64,000 nucleotides of DNA from Monocercomonoides exilis (Eukaryota > Preaxostyla > Oxymonadida > Polymastigidae), in NCBI GenBank assembly GCA_001643675.2, contig LSRY02000012.1, forward strand, positions 312,501 to 376,500. The letters are read 5' to 3'. Position numbers and translations under genes: made by a program. Shown here piece by piece: positions 56,501 to 64,000 of this stretch (positions are counted from its first letter, which is position 1; the number at the start of each line of letters is the position of its first letter). The notes beneath the pieces were generated by a model. The model was given only the letters and a program-made list of their open reading frames with translations. It ran no database searches and was not told the origin of the DNA.

Positions 56501-58020
56501 AAGACATCTGCGAAGAGACTGACGATTCCAGGAGCGAGCACCACTCAACGAAGAAAGAGGAGAAAGAGAATGAGATGGGGCGGAGGCCGTCGCGGACGGT
56601 GTCTCCGCCGCTGCGGCGCTTCCACTCGCTGTCTCCTTCGTCGAGCGTGCTGGCTGCCTCGACAGACGCCCTGCCGCTTGTGGAGCACCCGCCGAACATC
56701 ATCACCCCTCTCCCGTCGGGCAGCTACGTCCCGTCCACAAACGATGTGTCCCCTTCGCACAGAAGATCACCTCTCTCTCCGCTTCTCCCTTCCCCCAGCA
56801 CTGCCAACCTCTCCAACATGTCAAACATGTCAAACATGTCAAATATATCTGCTCTGTCTGCCACATCTGCCACTTTTGTCGCATCTGGCCAGTCATCCCC
56901 GCTCATCCTGCTTCCTCCACAGCCAGCAGATGGCGAGTGCAGCGGGCAGCCCCCTTCCTCCATCGTTGCACTCGCCCACTCCTCTGCTCCACTTCACAGC
57001 CTGTCAAAAACATCCTCTTCTCGCAATGTGGGCGATATCTCTCTGTATATCCCTTCATCTTCCCCTTCTCCAACCACTTCAGTTCTACCTGCGCCTTCTC
57101 CTCCCCCGGCTTCTTTCTCTGTGCTCTCCAACACTTCTGTTATTTCTTCCTCGTCTGCCTCGTCTGTCTCTTCTTCTTCTTCTTCTTCTTCTTCTTCTTC
57201 TTCTTCTTCCTCCTCCTCCTCCTCCTCCTCCTCCTCCTCCTCCTCCTCCTCTGTCACATCTGGTGCTTCAGACACACCACCAAAGATGTACATACCTCCT
57301 CTCCAAAAGAGACACTCGGCATCTCATTCGTCCCTCAGCCACCCATCCACAACACGATTGATGGCATCTACACAGCCCATTCTGTGCGACACAACCACAC
57401 AACCTCCATCCTCATTTATATTGTCTTCTTCTTCCTCTTCTTCTTCCTCTTCTTCCTCTGCTTCTTCTGACATGTCCTGTTCTGACAGCTGCTGTGCCTC
57501 CTTCTCCACTCTCCTTGCCTCATCACCGCCAGCCTCGTCGCAGCCCCACCACACACGATGCCATTCAACAGACGACTTTGCTGAGGACTCGTCGGCTGAA
57601 GACTCTGCTTTTGAGCACACAGCCACCTCTATCTCAATCTCTGCCTCGTCTACTGCCTCCTTCGCTGGCTCTCCTGCTGCTTCGCCTCCGAATGAGCCGG
57701 CTGCCTCGCCACAGCTGGTTGTGGCTAGTTCTTCTGCTGCTATTGGAGGAGGAGGAGGAGGAACAGGAGGGAAGAGGAAGAGCAGTGCTGTGTCGTCTGC
57801 CCTTCCGCTGTATTCGCCCACGAAGATGCAGAAGCCTGCGCGGCGGAAGATGCTTTCCGCACAACACAGCAGCTCTTCTCTGATGTCGCCGCTGTCGCTC
57901 AATCTGCCTTCCCTCACGTCGACCCTCCAGCGCTCTGCCTCGGGCAGCCTGGAGCCTGTGCTGGAGGCAGCACACGGGCAAATGAGCGATCGGCAGTGCG
58001 ACAAGACGGTGAAGTCGTAG
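53570..58020 (+). CDS. NEK-family protein kinase with a long Ser-rich tail
   Basis: Six exons, 53,570-53,709, 53,780-53,933, 53,992-54,070, 54,121-54,190, 54,248-54,449 and 54,595-58,020, join in frame to 1356 aa. The kinase domain fills the first 280 residues. It has the Gly loop LGRGSHGEVFLV, Lys in YCLKQIDL, ALNEVHLLASIDSPFVIQYY, MEYAPNGTL, the catalytic HRDIKTQN, DLG in place of DFG (as in some NEKs), GTPYYLSPE and DMWALGCILYEL. HRDIKTQN and the linker NQGALVVKILEGTP are typical of NIMA-related kinases, which act in the cell cycle and in cilia. The tail of about 1000 residues is low-complexity: poly-Ser, poly-Gln, RERERE and three NMS triplets. No coiled coil or RCC1 domain is seen. Confidence 0.92.
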
Positions 58021-58753
58021 AAGAAGGAGTGAGCATTTTGGAGGGAATGCTGAATGGCTTGTTTGTTATGTTTTTTTATTTTGTTTTTATTTTTATTTTT
58101 TTGTGTTTGTATTTGTGAAAAAATTTTTGATGGGAATATTGAAAAAAAATAGAATTTAAGTCCATAAATTCAACAACGTCTTTCTTATTTTCTTTTTCTC
58201 TTTTTCTTTTTTTAATTTTTTATTTTGTTTATATTTTATTCCCATCTCATTTAAATAAGTTATTTTCGAATGTGCTAATTCCATGTGCCTTATTTTATAC
58301 TCTTTGAACATTTGTTGTAAATCTGTTTCTTATTAGCTTCAATTTTTTTTTTTTTTCATTTCTGTTGCAGTGTTTGTATTGTTATGATAAATATTTTATT
58401 CTGTTATGACAATCGAAAATTATCGCTTTGCGTTGTTTTGAAAGGTTTTTGAAACCTCTATTGAACGTTTATTTTGTTATTCTATTCTGTTTCCGGCATT
58501 CAATGTTTTCATATTTTTTTTTTTTTCATCTGCTTTTTTGTGAACTTGCTGCAAGCTTTGCAGAAGAAATGCCTTCTTTCAGTGGCATTGGCAGACTTGC
58601 ACGTATTTATTTGCTTTAAAGGAAAGAGAGAAATTACAAAAGAAAAATTGGAAAGGTTGAAAGAAAATACACAAATTTTTTATTGAAATATGGTGAAAGT
58701 GGAAAATTATCTTTTGTTTATTTTTTTTTTTTTTTACTTGCTCCTTTGATTTT
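58021..58753. other. 3' intergenic region between convergent NEK and RPN12 genes
   Basis: 733 bp, AT-rich with several poly-T runs. Short Phe-rich frames on the plus strand (58,428-58,686) are not convincing as genes. Confidence 0.5.
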
Positions 58754-59872
58754 TTAAACAATCTGTTCATATTCTGCAGCTCTTTGGAGTGCAGTTCTGA
58801 TTAATTGCCTTGATGGAAGTGTGGAAGGCATAGCAACGCTTTTGGTAAGACGAGAAGACGAAGAAGCTTCCGAAGAAGAAGCACTGCTGCTTGATGATGC
58901 AGAAGCTGAGCTTGTGGCAGAGAAGTACACTTTGCCTTCTGCTTCATTCAGAATCCATCCATGTTTTTGTGCCAAAGGACGAATCGTTTCAACAGAAGGA
59001 GATGGTAAGATAAGGAATTTGGCTGCATCTGCATAAGATAACGAAATGTATCCCTTCCCAACATAAGTTGCTATTTCATCTCTAATTAAAAATTTAATTT
59101 CCAAGAAATTTTCCTCCGAAAAAAACAGAAAATCAAACCTATGATTCTCACATAAGATGTCGTAGAATTTTTCAAATAAATCAGATGGAAGTTGTTCTCT
59201 AATCATCCAAAGCTTTCATGGGGAAAAAAATATGAATTGGTAAAATATAAGACTTCATACTGTTTCATAGACACTCCCATGAAGTTGATCAGATATTCCG
59301 CATGCAAATTTAATGTATGGAGTATTTTTTTCTGCTGATGTTAAAGCCTCTGCGAGGAGATTAAATAATGAATAACTTTTATAATTGTAAGAGCGATTTA
59401 TAAAAGAGAGAAAACAAAAATTCAATACTTTTTTTGTGATAATATCGCAAATAAATAAACTGCTTTCAAGTGAATTGAAAGATCTGAAGGTGGAAGAGGA
59501 CTGAATAACAAAATACAACATTTTGAAATTAAACGGAGAAATTGAAATTTTGTCACACGGTTTATTTTTGTTCAATGAATCCAATTGCATTGAATATCTA
59601 ACAAATGATTCCATATTAGGTTGGTATGCTGCAATTCTAGCTCCTGTTTCAGCAACATCTCCTGTAAAAAAGTAGAAAAATTAGAAAAAAAACAACGATT
59701 CAAATAAAATCATACTGACAAAAACCAAATCTTCTACGCTTGTTGGAAGATCTCCTTCAAATATTTCAGTCATTATATCATCGATACTATCTGCAAGAGC
59801 TTCAAGATTCTTTTTTGAAGATATTTGTGATTTCACTTCATCCAAGCGCTGTTTCAAATTCCCTGAAGACAT
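58754..59872 (-). CDS. RPN12: 26S proteasome regulatory subunit RPN12/PSMD8
   Basis: Three exons, 59,872-59,716, 59,661-59,261 and 59,212-58,754, join in frame to 338 aa. The start is MSSGNLKQRLDEVK. The middle is helical, and the C-terminal PCI-type domain reads FLIRDEIATYVGKGYISLSY then ADAAKFLIL, ending in PSRQLIRTALQRAAEYEQIV, which matches the conserved RPN12 end (IPS-x-x-L-x-x-x-x-x-x-x-AR-x-x-E-x-IV). RPN12 is a lid subunit of the 19S regulatory particle and is needed for lid assembly. A poly-Ser insert (residues about 275-300) is extra compared with the human protein. The introns are 54 and 48 bp, with donors GTATGA and GTATGA. Confidence 0.88.
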
Positions 59873-60179
59873 TCTAAATTTATGAATAATTTTTTATCAA
59901 TAATAAAATATTTTAACAATTAGTTTTATTTATAAACCCGAAATTAAAGAAAGTGATCAATAATCCCTTTGTTCAGTTGAAATTGATATGAAGTTCCACA
60001 TAATTACATATTTGTAATTCTATTAAATGGTCTATCATTAATTGTAATTTCGTTAAAAAATAAATAAATATTATTTGCTTGTAAAATGATGTTTCATTCT
60101 ACCTTTTATCAACAGCAGTTGAGCTTTAATTGAGTAAAACAAATTTTTTTCTTGAACAATAACACTTTCTAATGCATGC
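59873..60179. other. AT-rich intergenic region
   Basis: 307 bp between the RPN12 start and the stop of the next minus-strand gene. No feature recognised. Confidence 0.4.
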
Positions 60180-61676
60180 TCATGTTGTTGCATTTTGTAA
60201 TGTTGAAGAACGTAATGGCAAAGATGGAGGTGTGACCATCATTTCTTCTTTAAACATTTGATTTGCTGAATTTTTTCCAATATCATCATCATCATCATCA
60301 TCATTGTTGCTCTCTTCCTCCAACTCTGAATCAAGTTCGGGAATATGTTCAATATATCTGTTATATCTTGTAATAGGCCCGTATGCAGAAAAAGCTTTTC
60401 GAAATTCTTGAATTCTATCACCAAAATACAGCAATGCCACTTCATGAGGCATTGTCGCAGGAGCCTGTGTAACATGTTCGGATCTTTTTCCAGCAAGCCC
60501 TTTCCAAAACTTCATTCGCTTGTTAAATAACAGTGCTGTGCATTTAGGATGCTTCCATGCAACGTGCAGCCACGCAGACGATGGAGCAAATCGGACAAAC
60601 ATGAAGATTTCCTTTGCGTGCCCTGCATCGAATTGCCGCACTCCGTAAGTGACAAAAGTTCCCACATACGTAAAGGGTGCATTCAAAAAGACGACATTGC
60701 CTGTCCAGTTGCGATGAAGTGCTTGAGTTGTCCAAAATCTGCGCGCAGCAACGATTCTCTGTGCTGCAGGCTCGCTTGCTGGGTCGAGATCGATCAGCTG
60801 CTTTGTCATTGAAATGACTCCGTGGATGATAAAAGGTGGAGTGAACCACGAAGGACACTTTGCACTTCGACTTGAGAGCAATCCATCGCTTTCGGGAACG
60901 TGAGCCTGTTGAGGGACATCAGGGCTCAAAGGAATCCTTATTGGCGATTTAGACAAATTCAGAATCTTTAAAGAAGGACGAGTCGTTTTTATGGGCAATG
61001 TAACTGAAGTTAGAAAATTGCTTGAAATTTTTGCGCAATCCAACTCATGCAAATCTAATTTAGGATCTTGCAGTTCTGGCGTTAGATCAGGGTCAAGTAA
61101 TTGTATGGGGTACGGGAATGGGATTGTATTATCATTATCAGGTTCTTCTTGATTAAAATGAGCAGGATTCCAAGTCCAATAAAGATCTGGTCTTGGAGCT
61201 TGCTTAACATCCCACGGGAATGACATTGATGAAGATTTTCTGGCTCGAACTTCTTTTGGTTTTGGAAGTTGAATGTAGTAACTTTTTCCTTTGTAAATAA
61301 TATATGTTCTGTCGTTCAATATTCTTGGTGTTCCATAGTGGGGGGGTGCCTGTTTCGTTTCGTTAGTTTGAATCTTGCTCTCTTTTGGCTCTATAGATAA
61401 GAATTGATTGAATTCTTGTTTTCCTCTTTTTTTTCTTTTTTGAGGTGATGGGGGTGGAGTTGACGAAGGAGAAGATAACGAAGGTGAAGCTACTTCGGAT
61501 TGTTCAGATGCTTCATCTTCTGATTCTGGAAATAAATCTGAAGGAGATTCTTCTTCGTAATCTCCATCTGATGTAGGTTCAAATAATGATGAGGCAGCTT
61601 CATCTTGTTCAGCAGCATTATCATCGGAACTATCTTCATAATAATAGTCTGGATCATTTTTTGAACGAGAATTCAT
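60180..61676 (-). CDS. hypothetical protein, acidic Ser-rich N-terminus
   Basis: 498 aa, single exon, ATG at 61,676 (MNSRSKNDPDYYYEDSSDDN), stop TAA 60,180. The first 85 residues are acidic and disordered and end in a basic patch (PQKRKKRGKQE) that could be a nuclear localisation signal. The middle has aromatic, probably structured stretches (NDRTYIIYKGKSYYIQLPKP, APRPDLYWTWNPAHF), and a compact domain at about 290-430 reads RRFWTTQALHRNWTGNVVFL, FTYVGTFVTYGVRQFDAGHA and ALLYFGDRIQEFRKAFSAYG. An Asp run precedes the C-terminus. No known family recognised; nuclear location is a guess. The frame is long and clean, and the gene-like composition contrasts with the flanks, so it is a real gene. 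Confidence 0.75.
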   Translation of the reverse strand: MNSRSKNDPDYYYEDSSDDNAAEQDEAASSLFEPTSDGDYEEESPSDLFPESEDEASEQSEVASPSLSSPSSTPPPSPQKRKKRGKQEFNQFLSIEPKESKIQTNETKQAPPHYGTPRILNDRTYIIYKGKSYYIQLPKPKEVRARKSSSMSFPWDVKQAPRPDLYWTWNPAHFNQEEPDNDNTIPFPYPIQLLDPDLTPELQDPKLDLHELDCAKISSNFLTSVTLPIKTTRPSLKILNLSKSPIRIPLSPDVPQQAHVPESDGLLSSRSAKCPSWFTPPFIIHGVISMTKQLIDLDPASEPAAQRIVAARRFWTTQALHRNWTGNVVFLNAPFTYVGTFVTYGVRQFDAGHAKEIFMFVRFAPSSAWLHVAWKHPKCTALLFNKRMKFWKGLAGKRSEHVTQAPATMPHEVALLYFGDRIQEFRKAFSAYGPITRYNRYIEHIPELDSELEEESNNDDDDDDDIGKNSANQMFKEEMMVTPPSLPLRSSTLQNATT

Positions 61677-62709
61677 CTTCGTGCGATGGCGTCAGCTGCA
61701 ATTAAAAAAATCAATTTAAAATGTTGATCTTCCCCTTATATATTTTTTCATGCATGAAAAAACAAAATCGAAAATAATAAATATATTAATTAAATAATGC
61801 CACTGTGACAAAATGTATTTAAGATAACAATTGAACATTTCATTAAATCATTTGCAAAACTTAAATATTAGAAGGATAAAATGAAAACATTTTTACAAAA
61901 TTTTTTTCTTTTTTTCATTTTCATTATTCTCTTTTCCAATTGATGCATATTTGAAACAATCGTTTTTCTGTGGATTTTGTGATAAATCATTTTCAAAAGA
62001 AAAAAGAAAACGAAAAAAAAGAAAAAAAATATTTTTTTGTTTTGTTTTGTTGTGATTTGAATTTTATGAATTCAATAAACACGAAAAAACTTTTCTCGGT
62101 TGAATAAAAGATAATGTGCAATAATTTGTTGATGAAATAAAATAAATGTCACACAAATATTTTTGTATTTTTTTTGAAATCATTTTTTTATTCTGCGTAT
62201 TTGGGAAAAAAGGTTTTTCATCATTCACTGAAATATCATTGATATGTTGCATGTCTATCAATTGAAACAGTTGTGAATGTTTTCTATGTGATGAAAATAA
62301 ATATGTCCTTAACTGCGCTTATCACTTTTGAGTGTTCATTCGAAATTATTTTTTTTACAAAATTTCAAGACTTTTATTTTTGGGTTGAAATGAAAAATGA
62401 ATATAATACTCAAATTAACATTCCAATTAACCAAATTTCACCATCTGGAAATAAATGCTTTTCAATGTTGTTATTTCCATTCAAAAATAATTCTTGATGA
62501 GTTGGAATGAAATTTTAATGAAAATATTCATTTTTCATTTTAATACAAAAAGTAAACAGAAACAACTTTTCAGAAATATTAAAAACGTTTGTGGTGATAT
62601 GAATAACTGCAATCTTTTTTATAGAAAAACTGTGAACTTTTTGTTTTATTTTTGCAATCAAATTTTTTTTTGCAAAAAAAAATTGTTATTATTTCTTGAA
62701 ATACAGTTT
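61677..62709. other. AT-rich region with no supported gene
   Basis: Short frames only, at 62,064-62,261, 62,273-62,497 and 62,494-62,715; all AT-driven. No element ends found. Confidence 0.5.
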
Positions 62710-63057
62710 GCGTAAAAAATACCGGACAAGATCGATATCTCAATAACAGCAAGAAGAAAATTTCTGTTAAATTTCCCCAAAATATATCTCATCAATACAA
62801 ACTCACATGACATACGAGACTTTCAAAACAACTTTATTTATGCTCAGAAAAAACAAATGATTAAAATCTCTGAGAAATAGGATTTTGAGTTTCCCCGAGA
62901 TTTCAATCATTTATTTTCTCAGAGCACAAATGAGGCTATTTTGAAAGTTTTGCATATCAATTGAGTTTGTACTGATGAGATGTATTTTGAGGAAAATTGT
63001 TAGAATTATTCCTCTTGCGGTTATTGAGAAATTGATCTTGTCCGGTATTTTTTGCGC
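62710..63057. mobile_element. fold-back element: near-complete 348-bp palindrome
   Basis: The left half starts GCGTAAAAAATACCGGACAA and the right half ends TTGTCCGGTATTTTTTGCGC. Inverted similarity continues inward through CTCAATAAC.GCAAGA, CATCTCATCA, ACTTTCAAAA and CAAATGATT to a centre near 62,880, so almost the whole segment is one imperfect palindrome. It is non-coding. No clear target duplication. Confidence 0.8.
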
Positions 63058-63518
63058 AATCTGTGCGTGTGAGGTTGAAAGCACTTTGAAAAATATCAAA
63101 GATGTTTGTTTGTGGATGAGAAAATTAAATTAATAAAAAAAATTGAGAAAGTTAAATAAAGCAATGAGTGAAATAAAGATTTTATACTCCGAAAAAAATA
63201 GCTTGAAAGTCAGTATTATCCCATTTGAGAAAAAATTCTTTTCGTCATTTCGAACTGCAGTTATTGTTTAAACAAAATTATTTCGAAAATAATTATCAAA
63301 ATGCTCTAATAATGAATTTTCAATTCTTGTGATGTGTTAAATCAAACTTTATTTGAAAAACATACATAAAAATTTTCAATAAAATCAAGTTTGTTCAAAA
63401 AGATAAATTTTATCAGACTCACGAAAACATTTGCTTCAATTTTTGGACAATAATAAGGAGGAAATAATGCTTTATTTATTAATGAAAAATGTGGAAATCA
63501 CATTGAATGTGATGGTCA
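63058..63518. other. AT-rich region with no supported gene
   Basis: Nothing identified. Confidence 0.5.
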
Positions 63519-63774
63519 TGAATGATAATTTTCAAATTTACATTTTTTCATAAAAAAATTTCGGATCGGAGATATCCCTTGAACATCAACAAAAGAACAT
63601 TGAAAAGCGAAAAGGCTTTCAAAAGACATCTTTATCTTTATTTCGTCCAAAACATTCGTTTTTGAAACAGTTGAAATGAATAAAATATTGGAAAACAATA
63701 TTTCTTTTTCATGATTAAGAGTCTCTGAATAATGAATATCTGGAAAAAACTGATGATTTCAAAAATAATTTCCC
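63519..63774. mobile_element. degenerate copy of the GGGTGATT MITE family
   Basis: The right end GATGATTTCAAAAATAATTTCCC and the interior CAACAAAAGAACATTGAAAAG match the copies at 3964 and 4139. The left end (GAATGATAATTTTCAAATTT) is diverged, and no target duplication can be seen. Confidence 0.5.
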
Positions 63775-64000
63775 ATCACCAAATGAAAATTTTTGTTGGA
63801 TAATGTTATCCTTCATGAAAGATGTCTCTTATATTTCAAGAAGATTTTTTTTGAAAAGAAATTGAAAAATTAACTTCTATCTTCAATAGTTGTGATTTAT
63901 ACTCTCATTAATATATTCACTTGAAAATATGTTCAAAAATCAAAATAAACTATTTCAATATTAAATGTGCTTTATCATTGAAAAACATGAATGAATTGTG
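63775..64000. other. AT-rich right edge of the window
   Basis: No feature recognised. Confidence 0.4.

Noticed and set aside
54588-58004. Acidic and Leu/Pro-rich frames overlapping the NEK tail
   Set aside because: They arise from poly-Ser and Gln codon runs of the kinase tail read in other frames.
51041-59872. A non-standard genetic code (TAA/TAG as Gln) for the host genome
   Set aside because: RPS18, OSTC and RPN12 end at TAA exactly at the expected protein length, and the intact core genes have no in-frame TAA or TAG. Any recoding could apply only to the mobile elements.

Overview
This looks like a nuclear contig from a flagellated eukaryotic protist, most likely an oxymonad close to Monocercomonoides. 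Intergenic DNA is very AT-rich. Genes are split by short GT-AG introns of about 50-110 bp. Only eukaryotic housekeeping genes occur: ribosomal protein S18, an oligosaccharyltransferase subunit, Sec16, a proteasome lid subunit, a NEK kinase and a ciliary transition-zone protein. The helical-repeat family at the left end matches, from memory, a large family I associate with Monocercomonoides. I could run no search, so the organism is an inference.

Layout. Bases 1-33,900 are accessory DNA. They begin with two convergent paralogues of the helical-repeat family (54-800 and 2071-3565) and a cluster of short inverted-repeat elements (3964-5309, another at 12,766). A first TIR element follows (5922-8318), then a tRNA-like gene and telomere-like repeats (8600-8950), decayed genes (9585-9800, 10,580-12,022, 15,560-18,400) and a second, larger TIR element (20,618-26,061). 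Next comes a transposase-type gene with an N-terminal ubiquitin-specific-protease domain (26,320-29,850), a cluster of RNA-like hairpins (29,919-30,093) and a possible third inverted-repeat element (30,651-33,460). Bases 33,950-61,676 are a compact block of intact genes: metallo-beta-lactamase, an NDC1-like membrane protein, an RPGRIP1L-like protein, Sec16, OSTC, RPS18, a TPR protein, a NEK kinase, RPN12/PSMD8 and one unrecognised gene. Bases 61,677-64,000 are AT-rich again and hold a fold-back element.

Main discovery. The two elements at 5922-8318 and 20,618-26,061 belong to one family. Both begin GGCATAGGT and end in its reverse complement, both have long terminal inverted repeats (about 200 and 550 bp), both have a perfect 8-bp target duplication (CTTCTTTC and GTTTCGCA), and both carry a shared motif about 150 bp inside the end. 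Each encloses a gene for a right-handed beta-helix, pectin-lyase-like surface protein instead of a recognisable transposase. This suggests transposons that carry surface-protein genes. The adjacent protease-transposase gene keeps one reading frame for about 3.1 kb but is cut by six in-frame stops and no frameshift. Five are TAA, and one lies at the Gln expected in the protease Cys box.

How the core genes fit together. Most serve the secretory pathway (Sec16 at ER exit sites, OSTC in N-glycosylation), protein turnover (RPN12), translation (RPS18), the nuclear envelope (NDC1-like) and the flagellum or cell cycle (RPGRIP1L-like, NEK). They are neighbours with no sign of operon-like function. One pair (TPR protein and NEK kinase) is divergent across only 87 bp.
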